A stretch of DNA of 64,000 nucleotides from Arenicellales bacterium (GTDB taxonomy: Bacteria; Pseudomonadota; Gammaproteobacteria; Arenicellales; JAHEKD01): positions 202,869-266,868 of the forward strand of contig JANQSD010000004.1 in NCBI GenBank assembly GCA_028284225.1, in the 5' to 3' direction. Numbering within the stretch: the first letter of the stretch is position 1; each line of letters opens with the position of its first letter. Shown here one piece after another: positions 9,949-17,516 of this stretch. Position numbers and translations under genes: made by a program. Under the pieces are notes generated by a model, which was not told the DNA's origin, did no database searches, and was given only the letters and a program-made list of their open reading frames with translations.

Positions 9949-10149
9949 TCAGCCATCAGAATCAGCGTTTTTATCCGCTGATTGGTTATCCTGCTGAATA
10001 CGGTCATAAATTTCCTGACGGTGTACAGCTATATCTGTAGGTGCATTTATACCTAGACGCACCTGGTTTCCCTTAACCCCAATGACGCTGACTTCGATGT
10101 CATCTCCTATTTTAACTGCCTCGCCGATTCTGCGAGTTAAAATCAACAT
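9949..10149 (-). CDS. csrA: Carbon storage regulator CsrA
   Basis: Small dimeric RNA-binding protein that controls translation and stability of many mRNAs by binding GGA motifs in leaders. [18 protein letters not shown] and the [19 protein letters not shown] block are near-invariant in the family, including the RNA-binding Arg44-type residue. At 66 aa it is the usual length. It lies between lysC and tRNA-Ser as in Pseudomonas and E. coli relatives. An SD-like AGGGAG precedes the ATG. Confidence 0.98.
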   Translation of the reverse strand: MLILTRRIGEAVKIGDDIEVSVIGVKGNQVRLGINAPTDIAVHRQEIYDRIQQDNQSADKNADSDG

Positions 10150-10252
10150 ACAATTCTCCCTTAAAGTTGACAGTTGGTGTTGTGAATCCCTGGGCTGATT
10201 ATAATTTATTTTGACCCAAGCAATAAACCTTATACTAAAATTGCTTCATCAA

Positions 10253-10302
10253 GCTGCTTTTTTCCAGTTATATCATTGCTGCTTTTTTCCAGTTATATCA
10301 TT
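10253..10302. repeat. Perfect 25-bp tandem duplication over the lysC stop
   Basis: The 25-bp unit starting GCTGCTTTTTTCCAGTTATA occurs twice head to tail (10253-10277, 10278-10302) with no mismatch. Because 25 is not a multiple of three, the copies are read in different frames. The lysC TGA stop (10273-10275) falls inside the copy further from the gene body. Confidence 0.9.
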
Positions 10303-11523
10303 GCCGCTTTCATCTAACTGGAAAGCCTTGTGTAAGCTACGGATAGCTAATTCAAGGTATTTATCGTCAATCACTACAGATATTTTAATCTCTGATGTCG
10401 AGATAAGAATAATATTGATCCCTTCCTGAGCCAGCGCTTTAAACATAGTTGTGGCAACACCGGCATGCGAACGCATACCAACGCCAACAACGGATACTTT
10501 AGCCATATTGATATCTGCCCTGACTTCTTTGGCTAATAAAGACTTTGCAATACTTTCAAGAATATTCCTGGACGTTTCAAAATCTGCTCGCGGCACAGTA
10601 AAGGTAAAATCAGTGGTGCCATCATCACCGACATTCTGAACAATCATATCAATATTAATATGTGCAGCAGAAATCGGTTCCAGTATTTTACTGGCTACAC
10701 CCGGCTCATCGGGCACCCCGACAATTGTTAATTTTGCTTCGTCTTTGCTATAAGCAATACCCGAAATTAATGGCTGTTCCATTGAACTATTTTCCTCAAA
10801 GGTAATTAAGGTCCCTTGATCAGGTGCAAACGATGACAGCACCCGCAAAGGTACACGGTATTTGCCGGCAAACTCAACTGAACGAGTCTGCAATACTTTA
10901 GCGCCGGAACTTGCCAGTTCCAGCATTTCTTCAAATGTAATTTTATCCAGGCGTCTGGCATTAGGTTCTATACGTGGATCACAGGTATAAACGCCGTCAA
11001 CATCGGTATAGATTTTACATTCATCTGCCGATAAAGCCGCCGCCAGAGCAACTGCCGTGGTGTCTGATCCACCGCGACCCAGCGTGGTAATATTACCTTC
11101 ATTATCAACTCCCTGAAAACCCGCGACGACGACAACCCGATTTTGTTCCAGGTCAGTACGAATTCGCTGTGCATCAATATCGACAATTCTGGCCTTGCCA
11201 TAAACATTATCGGTAAGGATATTAACCTGCCCGCCTGTATAGGACCGTGCATCAATACCTCGGTGATGTAAGGCCATGGCTAACAATGCAATTGTCACTT
11301 GCTCCCCGGTTGAGACCAACATATCAACTTCTCGCGCATCAGCATCCGGGTGAATTTGATCGGCCAACGCCAATAAGCGATTGGTTTCACCACTCATTGC
11401 CGATAACACTACCACCATTTGGTGGCCTTGCTGATGACTCTTGGCTACGTTATCAGCAACTGCATTAATGCGCTCGGCATCAGCGACAGAAGTGCCACCA
11501 TATTTTTCTACAAACAACGACAT
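10273..11523 (-). CDS. lysC: Aspartate kinase
   Basis: Phosphorylates aspartate, the first step toward lysine, threonine, methionine and diaminopimelate. The kinase domain opens with FVEKYGGTSVADAERI and contains TLGRGGSDTTAVALA and the YTDVDGVYTCDPR block. Two ACT regulatory domains follow from about residue 265 (e.g. ISTSEIKISVVI). Its 416 aa match the class with separate alpha and beta products; no homoserine dehydrogenase domain is present. The C-terminus (DITGKKQQ) is set by the tandem duplication described at 10253. Order alaS-lysC-csrA is conserved. Confidence 0.97.
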   Translation of the reverse strand: MSLFVEKYGGTSVADAERINAVADNVAKSHQQGHQMVVVLSAMSGETNRLLALADQIHPDADAREVDMLVSTGEQVTIALLAMALHHRGIDARSYTGGQVNILTDNVYGKARIVDIDAQRIRTDLEQNRVVVVAGFQGVDNEGNITTLGRGGSDTTAVALAAALSADECKIYTDVDGVYTCDPRIEPNARRLDKITFEEMLELASSGAKVLQTRSVEFAGKYRVPLRVLSSFAPDQGTLITFEENSSMEQPLISGIAYSKDEAKLTIVGVPDEPGVASKILEPISAAHINIDMIVQNVGDDGTTDFTFTVPRADFETSRNILESIAKSLLAKEVRADINMAKVSVVGVGMRSHAGVATTMFKALAQEGINIILISTSEIKISVVIDDKYLELAIRSLHKAFQLDESGNDITGKKQQ

Positions 11524-11569
11524 AGTTAGTTGCTATACCTAATAATTTTTCAAGAAATGGATTATAGAG

Positions 11570-11702
11570 AACTCAGCCTAACTATTGCACTTGAAAATAC
11601 GTCGTTAAAAACTCGCTCAAAATGCCCATTTATTTCAATAAACTGCACTTTTTCGCTCATTTTTGCCTTGTCTTTTCTGCGTTCATAACGTTATGCTGAG
11701 GT
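11570..11702. repeat. MITE-like element, copy 1 of a family
   Basis: About 133 bp between alaS and lysC with imperfect terminal inverted repeats (AACTCAGCCTAAC and GTTATGCTGAGGT, 11 of 13 pairing). The core (CAAAATGCCCATTTA, AAACTGCACTTTTTCG, CTCATTTTTGCCT) recurs with about 80 percent identity by eye at 59069-59120. No open reading frame of note. Confidence 0.65.
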
Positions 11703-11718
11703 CTGTATAGTAATTTGA

Positions 11719-14307
11719 TTATAAGATTGTTTCGATATTTTCCAGTAACGAATCAATTTTAGTTGTTTCGCTGCCGCCTCCCTGGCCGAAATCGGCTTTA
11801 CCACCGCCCTTACCCCCAAGCTGCTGACAGATTTTTGCCACCAGATCACCAGCATGATAATACTGAGTTAAATCACTGGTCACACCAACCAAAACATTCA
11901 ATTTATCTGCATTATTGACATTGACTAATACAACCACACCGCTTTTTAACTTATTCTTGAGTTGATCCACCGTATCGCGCAGTTGTTTAACGTCATCCGA
12001 TTCAGTCTTAATCGCTAGCCAGTTATTATTATCGATTACCCTTACCTTTGACATCAGATCGCCTGCTTGCTGATGAACCAGTGAAGCTTGCATAGCTTGA
12101 ATTTGACGCGCCTGATTTTTATTGGTTTCGATCAGTTGCGCGATACGCTTTTCAACATCATCAACCGGCACTTTTAACGTTGCAGCGAGTGAACCAAACC
12201 TTTGTTCAAGTGTGTTGACTACTGTATGGGCAGCCTCACCACAAACCGCCTCCACCCGCCTGATGCCGGACGCCACACCTGTTTCCTGCGTGATTTTGAA
12301 CAATCCTATTTCGCCGGTTCGCTCAACATGGGTACCGCCACAAAGTTCCAGCGACATGGGCCCCATTTCCACTACACGCACCACATTTTCGTATTTCTCG
12401 CCGAATAATGCTTGAGCGCCGGACGCCCTTGCCTGCTCCAAGTCCATAAGTTTGGTTCTAACTTCGTGATCTGCCTGAACCTGTTGATTTACGATTAACT
12501 CTATTTGCCTAAGTTCATCTTGATTGATGGTATTAAAATGCGAAAAGTCAAAACGCAATCTGGCCGGATCAACTAATGACCCTTTTTGTTGCACGTGTTC
12601 ACCCAGAACTTTTTTTAGCGCAGCATGTAATAAGTGTGTAGCAGAATGATTGACAGCTGTTAGTTTGCGCCTTTGCTGGTCTACTTTAGTCTTTACAACA
12701 GACCCGCTTTTTAGGCTGCCCATTCTTAACTTACCGTAATGCCCGACAACTTTGTTGACCAGTTTTTGCGTATCCTTTACATCGAAAACTGCATCTTCAG
12801 CAATCAGTTGGCCGGTATCACCCACCTGTCCTCCACTTTCTCCATAAAACGGGGTCTGGTCAAGAATGATAACCGCTAGTTCGCCGGCATTGAGTTCGTC
12901 AATGGTTTTACCATCCTGATTAATCACCAATACTCTGGCTTCGCCAACCACTGTGTCATAACCGGTAAAATCAGTATTGGAAATACCATCGATGACTAAC
13001 TGCTTTTGATATTCGAACTGACTGCTTGAACGGGCCTGATCACGCTGATTGTCCATACAGGCTTCGAAACCATCCATATCAATGGTTAGGTTATGCTCTC
13101 GGGCAATATCTGCCGTTAAATCAACCGGAAATCCATAGGTATCGTAAAGCTTGAAGACCAGCTCGCCATCCAGTTGATCTGATTTGATTTCTGCCAGGGA
13201 TTTATCGAGTATTTTTATACCCTGTTCCAGGGTCTCGGCAAAACGTTCACTTTCAGTTTGCAGTACTTGTTCAACAAGTCCCTGATTTTTGACCAATTCC
13301 GGATAAGCTTCTCCCATCTCATCTACAAGTGGTTGTACCAATTTATGCATGAAAGAGTGTTTACAGCCCAATTGATAACCGTGACGAATTGCACGACGAA
13401 TAATACGCCTGAGTACATAACCACGCCCTTCATTGGAAGGCGTAACACCGTCAACAATCATAAACGCAGTTGAACGTATATGATCCGCAATCACACGCAG
13501 GGACTTGTTATCCAGATCGGTTGCGCCGGTGACCGTGGCAACGGCATTGATTAAGTTAACAAACGTATCAATTTCATAATTGCTATGCACATGTTGTAAC
13601 ACCGCGGCAATCCGCTCCAGTCCCATGCCGGTATCAACAGAAGGTTTAGGTAATGGCTCCAGGGTGCCATCTTCCTGGCGGTTATATTGCATAAAAACCA
13701 GGTTCCAGATCTCAATATAACGATCACCATCTTCTTCCGGCGTGCCTGGCGGCCCTCCTTCGACTTCAGGCCCGTGATCGTAGAATATCTCGGTACAGGG
13801 GCCACAGGGTCCGGTATTACCCATAGCCCAGAAGTTATCTTTTTCACCTATTCGTGCAACGCGATCAGCGGGCACCCCAATTTGGTTAATCCAGATTTCG
13901 GCGGCCTCATCATCGTCTTCGAATACAGTGACCCATAATTTATCGGCAGGTAATCCGAGTTCTTGGGTCAAAAACTGCCAGGCGAATTTAATTGCATCTT
14001 GCTTGAAGTAATCACCGAAGCTGAAGTTACCCAGCATTTCGAAGAATGTATGATGACGCGCTGTATAACCTACGTTTTCCAGATCATTATGCTTTCCACC
14101 TGCTCGAACACAACGCTGGGAAGTCGTAGCACGATTGTAATCGCGCTTTTCATAACCGAGAAAAACATCTTTAAATTGCACCATACCGGAATTGGTAAAT
14201 AAAAGGCTTGGGTCATTTCCCGGCACCAACGAACTGCTGGCCACAACCTCATGGCCATGTTGCCTAAAAAAGTCTAAAAACCGGCTTCTGATCTCATTCG
14301 TCTTCAT
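11719..14307 (-). CDS. alaS: Alanyl-tRNA synthetase
   Basis: Class II synthetase that charges tRNA-Ala and edits mischarged Ser and Gly. The catalytic core has RHHTFFEMLGNFSFGDYF and GMGLERIAAV. The editing domain has the zinc-binding HSATHLLHAAL and CGGTHVERTGE. The C-Ala domain ends with a glycine-rich GGKGGGKADFGQGGG. At 862 aa it is complete (E. coli 876). Its ATG overlaps the recX end by 14 nt, giving the recA-recX-alaS order usual in gammaproteobacteria. Confidence 0.98.
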   Translation of the reverse strand: MKTNEIRSRFLDFFRQHGHEVVASSSLVPGNDPSLLFTNSGMVQFKDVFLGYEKRDYNRATTSQRCVRAGGKHNDLENVGYTARHHTFFEMLGNFSFGDYFKQDAIKFAWQFLTQELGLPADKLWVTVFEDDDEAAEIWINQIGVPADRVARIGEKDNFWAMGNTGPCGPCTEIFYDHGPEVEGGPPGTPEEDGDRYIEIWNLVFMQYNRQEDGTLEPLPKPSVDTGMGLERIAAVLQHVHSNYEIDTFVNLINAVATVTGATDLDNKSLRVIADHIRSTAFMIVDGVTPSNEGRGYVLRRIIRRAIRHGYQLGCKHSFMHKLVQPLVDEMGEAYPELVKNQGLVEQVLQTESERFAETLEQGIKILDKSLAEIKSDQLDGELVFKLYDTYGFPVDLTADIAREHNLTIDMDGFEACMDNQRDQARSSSQFEYQKQLVIDGISNTDFTGYDTVVGEARVLVINQDGKTIDELNAGELAVIILDQTPFYGESGGQVGDTGQLIAEDAVFDVKDTQKLVNKVVGHYGKLRMGSLKSGSVVKTKVDQQRRKLTAVNHSATHLLHAALKKVLGEHVQQKGSLVDPARLRFDFSHFNTINQDELRQIELIVNQQVQADHEVRTKLMDLEQARASGAQALFGEKYENVVRVVEMGPMSLELCGGTHVERTGEIGLFKITQETGVASGIRRVEAVCGEAAHTVVNTLEQRFGSLAATLKVPVDDVEKRIAQLIETNKNQARQIQAMQASLVHQQAGDLMSKVRVIDNNNWLAIKTESDDVKQLRDTVDQLKNKLKSGVVVLVNVNNADKLNVLVGVTSDLTQYYHAGDLVAKICQQLGGKGGGKADFGQGGGSETTKIDSLLENIETIL

Positions 14308-14854
14308 TTATTTCATTCACTTCACGGGTGTCGTAGTAATTACGAATCTGCTCGGATGTAAAACCACGACGCTGTAAAAAATTCATTTGCTTTATCTTTT
14401 GCTGAAAGTCAATTGGCTTTTTTTCGCCGAATTTTTTTTCAACTGCCTCACTTAGTGCTTTTTGCCATGCAACATCAGTAAAATCAAGCACTGATTCTAT
14501 TACATCGGCTGCAATACCCTTGTCTTTCAAATAATATTGGACATAAACCGGGCCATAGCCTTTACCAAGTCGCGAACGAACCAGAATATCAGCATAACGT
14601 AGATCGCTTTGCAGATTTTGCGCCTTTAGTTCAATAAGCACCTGCCCAATTACATCAATCGGAAAACTCTTTTTTGCAAGCTTCTGATTTAATTCTTTAT
14701 GGCTATGCTCACGAATGGCCAGCAGTTTAATTGCTGCTGCATAACATTTGGTTTTTTGCTCTGACTCCAAGAAGCTAAGCTTCGACTGACTGATCCTCTG
14801 GCTCAACGGCTTGACCATTGCCAATACCTGCTGCCTGGCGAATTCTGGCTTCAA
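14294..14854 (-). CDS. recX: Regulatory protein RecX
   Basis: Binds RecA filaments and limits their extension. [41 protein letters not shown] and the C-terminal [16 protein letters not shown] match RecX three-helix repeats. The open frame from ATG 14854 would overlap recA by 80 nt and make 186 aa. A TTG at 14770, four nucleotides past the recA stop, would give 158 aa, closer to the usual 150-166 aa, and ATG 14818 is another choice. None has a strong SD, so the start is uncertain while the stop (14294) is firm. Confidence 0.9.
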   Translation of the reverse strand: MKPEFARQQVLAMVKPLSQRISQSKLSFLESEQKTKCYAAAIKLLAIREHSHKELNQKLAKKSFPIDVIGQVLIELKAQNLQSDLRYADILVRSRLGKGYGPVYVQYYLKDKGIAADVIESVLDFTDVAWQKALSEAVEKKFGEKKPIDFQQKIKQMNFLQRRGFTSEQIRNYYDTREVNEINEDE

Positions 14855-15809
14855 TATCAGCCGCCATATCAGGATGCTCCTTCAAAAAGGTACGCACATT
14901 GTCACGGCCCTGACCAATTCGGTCACCGCTGTAGCTGTACCAGGCACCGGATTTTTCTACGATCTCGAACGCCACACCCAGATCAATTAACTCGCCCTCT
15001 TTAGAAATACCTTCATTGTAAAGAATATCAAACTCACACTGCCTGAACGGTGGCGCCACTTTGTTCTTGACGACTTTCACACGAGTTTGATTGCCGAGTA
15101 TTTCGTCACCTTTCTTGATTGCTCCAATACGCCTGATGTCCATGCGTACTGAAGAGTAAAATTTAAGCGCATTACCGCCTGTTGTTGTCTCCGGGCTACC
15201 AAACATAACCCCAATTTTCATACGAATCTGGTTGATAAATATGACTAATGTATTAGAGCGTTTGATGTTAGCGGTTAATTTACGCAACGCTTGTGACATT
15301 AAACGTGCCTGCAAACCCATATGGGAATCACCCATCTCCCCCTCAATCTCGGCTTTGGGTGTTAATGCAGCCACCGAGTCAATGACAACAATATCAATTG
15401 CAGCCGAGCGCACCAGCATATCAGCGATTTCCAGAGCCTGCTCGCCGGTATCGGGCTGCGAAACCAATAACTCATCAGTATTGACACCCAGACGTTCTGC
15501 ATATTGTGGGTCCAGGGCATGCTCAGCATCAATAAACGCGGCTGTGCCGCCTGCTTTTTGGGCCTGGGCAATGGCTGACAGCGTCAATGTTGTTTTGCCC
15601 GACGACTCAGGACCGTAGATCTCAACCACTCGACCTTTGGGCAAGCCGCCAATACCCAGAGCGATATCCAGGCTGATAGAGCCGGTCGAAATTGCTGTGA
15701 TATCCTTTTCAGTTTGGGCATCACCCAAGCGCATGACCGAACCCTTACCAAACTGCCGTTCGATTTGGCCTAATGCTGCTTCAAGTGCCTTTTGCCTGTT
15801 TTCATCCAT
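14775..15809 (-). CDS. recA: Recombinase RecA
   Basis: ATP-dependent strand-exchange protein and co-protease for LexA in the SOS response. Walker [20 protein letters not shown], the L1/L2 DNA-binding region around [12 protein letters not shown] and [11 protein letters not shown], and an acidic C-terminus (EPEDQSVEA) are visible. At 344 aa it is typical. It is followed by recX. Upstream lies a secreted crystallin gene rather than pncC directly. Confidence 0.99.
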   Translation of the reverse strand: MDENRQKALEAALGQIERQFGKGSVMRLGDAQTEKDITAISTGSISLDIALGIGGLPKGRVVEIYGPESSGKTTLTLSAIAQAQKAGGTAAFIDAEHALDPQYAERLGVNTDELLVSQPDTGEQALEIADMLVRSAAIDIVVIDSVAALTPKAEIEGEMGDSHMGLQARLMSQALRKLTANIKRSNTLVIFINQIRMKIGVMFGSPETTTGGNALKFYSSVRMDIRRIGAIKKGDEILGNQTRVKVVKNKVAPPFRQCEFDILYNEGISKEGELIDLGVAFEIVEKSGAWYSYSGDRIGQGRDNVRTFLKEHPDMAADIEARIRQAAGIGNGQAVEPEDQSVEA

Positions 15810-15816
15810 GTTTCAA

Positions 15817-15850
15817 ACTCCGATTATGTTAAAAAGATCGGAGTATTCTA
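15817..15850 (-). promoter_or_regulatory. recA promoter with 8-bp dyad overlapping start site
   Basis: The minus strand shows a -10-like TAGAAT (15845-15850) with TTTCCT 16 bp upstream as a weak -35. Directly downstream is a perfect dyad ACTCCGAT-N12-ATCGGAGT (15817-15844) whose second arm contains the recA Shine-Dalgarno GGAG. No E. coli-type LexA box (CTGT-N8-ACAG) is visible. The dyad could be an operator or, if transcription starts further upstream, an SD-sequestering hairpin. Confidence 0.5.
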
Positions 15851-15919
15851 CCCTAGTTTTCTGCTTAGGAAAGTTCCCAGCACAAGGATTTTACGGAATT
15901 ATTGGCTGGGGAAAGTCCC

Positions 15920-16948
15920 TTAATTACGCCTGATGCGTATTGATGAAAATTGATCATGGTCTTTACCTCGAAACCTGGGCACATTACCGCGAAAAACCCG
16001 GCTATAACCCTTATAGTTTTCATGCTGGTAAAGAATAACTTCAATATTGCCATCAATGCGAATGGAATCCGCTTTATTATCAAAACCAAAATCGGCAAAT
16101 CTTGGATTATCCTGAGTAAAACAATAAGGCTGGCCGACAAAATACCAGTCTTCATACAAACAGACTTGTCCTATCGGTATTTTTTCGTCGTGATTTGGAT
16201 CACGCTTTCGAATTCTTATTGCTGAAAACTGGTCATGCTCGTGGGGCCTAAAACGTGGCACGCTTTCGCGGAATACCCGACTAAAACCTTTATAGCCAGC
16301 ATGCTGAAACAACTCGACTTCAATATCGCCAATAATTCTTAGCGAATCGGCTTTATTGTCGAAACCAAAGACCTCAAATCGGGGATCATCATGAGTAAAA
16401 CATAGTTCCCTACCCCGGTAATTTTCATCCCGGTACAAACAGGCGACATAGTTTTGATCATTTGTGTAATTACCTTCGTCAGCATAACCGCTATCATCAT
16501 CAGTATAATTGCCGTCACCAGTATCGGTATCATCATAATTACCATCGCCACCAGTCCAGCCGTCATCACTATACGGTTTATAGCCATAGCCCCAGTTGCC
16601 TCGATCCCCCCATTCCGATGCTTGATGGTCATGAATAATTTTCATTGAAGAAAAATTATCGTTCATGCCGCCGGACAACCTTGCCTGAGCATTGGAGAAC
16701 TGTTTGCTGGCGCCTCGATAATTGCCATGCTCATAAAAGATGACAGCCACATTGCCATGAAGTTGAAACGATGAAATCTGATCATTAATGCCCAGGTCAC
16801 GGAAATTTTCAACGTCTCGTTCAAAACAACGCCGTGGCCCGTTAAACTCGCTATCCTTGTAAACACATACGCCTTGTTGAGCCTGCGCCAGGCCACTCAT
16901 TAACATCAGTACGACTATAATCAGCCCTTTGGGTAGGAATGCTTTCAT
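15920..16948 (-). CDS. Secreted beta/gamma-crystallin repeat protein
   Basis: Predicted exported, calcium-binding beta-sheet protein of unknown role. A Sec signal peptide (LIIVVLMLMSGLAQAQ) is followed by three crystallin domains, about residues 26-105, 165-245 and 260-342, each with two Greek-key motifs. Every motif ends in a calcium-site signature of the (N/D)(N/D)xx(S/T)S type: NDQISS and NDNFSS in domain 1, DNKADS and HDQFSA in domain 2, DNKADS and HDQFSS in domain 3. Domains 1 and 2 are joined by a flexible D/G/N/Y-rich linker (e.g. GDGNYTDDDSG). Domains 2 and 3 are close duplicates. Microbial family members bind Ca2+ and stabilise on binding; the insertion between pncC and recA is unusual. 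Confidence 0.88.
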   Translation of the reverse strand: MKAFLPKGLIIVVLMLMSGLAQAQQGVCVYKDSEFNGPRRCFERDVENFRDLGINDQISSFQLHGNVAVIFYEHGNYRGASKQFSNAQARLSGGMNDNFSSMKIIHDHQASEWGDRGNWGYGYKPYSDDGWTGGDGNYDDTDTGDGNYTDDDSGYADEGNYTNDQNYVACLYRDENYRGRELCFTHDDPRFEVFGFDNKADSLRIIGDIEVELFQHAGYKGFSRVFRESVPRFRPHEHDQFSAIRIRKRDPNHDEKIPIGQVCLYEDWYFVGQPYCFTQDNPRFADFGFDNKADSIRIDGNIEVILYQHENYKGYSRVFRGNVPRFRGKDHDQFSSIRIRRN

Positions 16949-17012
16949 CTGTTTATGCCCTTATCTGAAATAGTTTAATCTGCGTAACCATAAACCAAGG
17001 CTACTGAATTCG

Positions 17013-17516
17013 CTATGAATTTGTAGTATAAACCAGTTGTTCCAATGCATAGATAATTGAGGCATTGCGTATTGCTTGACGGTCCCCGTGAAAATACTGG
17101 GTCGTTGTAATAATCTTGTCGCCCTGGGCTCGACCAAAACAAACCGTCCCCACCGGCTTTTCATTACTGCCGCCGTCAGGCCCGGCGATACCGGTCACTG
17201 ACAGGCTAACAGTCGCTGCACTATTCTTTAAACCGCCTATAGCCATAGCGTTTGCGACTTGTTCACTCACTGCACCATATTGATCGATTAACATCTTGGG
17301 AACATCGACTAACTCTTGCTTGGCCAAGTTGCTGTAGGTTACAAACCCCCGTTCGAACCAGGCTGAACTACCGGGAATATCAGTAATAGCGGCGGCAATA
17401 CCACCGCCAGTGCATGACTCAACAGTAACCAGTTGCTGAGAATTTTTAACTAGCCAATGACCGAGCTGTAAACATATCGCATTGATTTTTTGATTGTGAT
17501 GCTGTGAATCAGTCAA
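17013..17516 (-). CDS. pncC: Nicotinamide-nucleotide amidase PncC (CinA C-terminal type)
   Basis: Deamidates nicotinamide mononucleotide to nicotinate mononucleotide in pyridine-nucleotide salvage. The CinA_C signature TVESCTGGGIAAAITDIPGSS, followed by SWFERGFVTYSN-like FERGFVTYSN and SVTGIAGPDGGS, covers the 167 aa, the normal length of the stand-alone form. Its start overlaps the end of the M16 protease gene by 8 nt (17509-17516). It is normally next to recA; here a crystallin gene intervenes. Confidence 0.95.
   Translation of the reverse strand: MTDSQHHNQKINAICLQLGHWLVKNSQQLVTVESCTGGGIAAAITDIPGSSAWFERGFVTYSNLAKQELVDVPKMLIDQYGAVSEQVANAMAIGGLKNSAATVSLSVTGIAGPDGGSNEKPVGTVCFGRAQGDKIITTTQYFHGDRQAIRNASIIYALEQLVYTTNS

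Noticed and set aside
15232-15618. 128-aa open frame on the plus strand inside recA
   Set aside because: Antisense shadow of a highly conserved gene; no SD or protein family resemblance.
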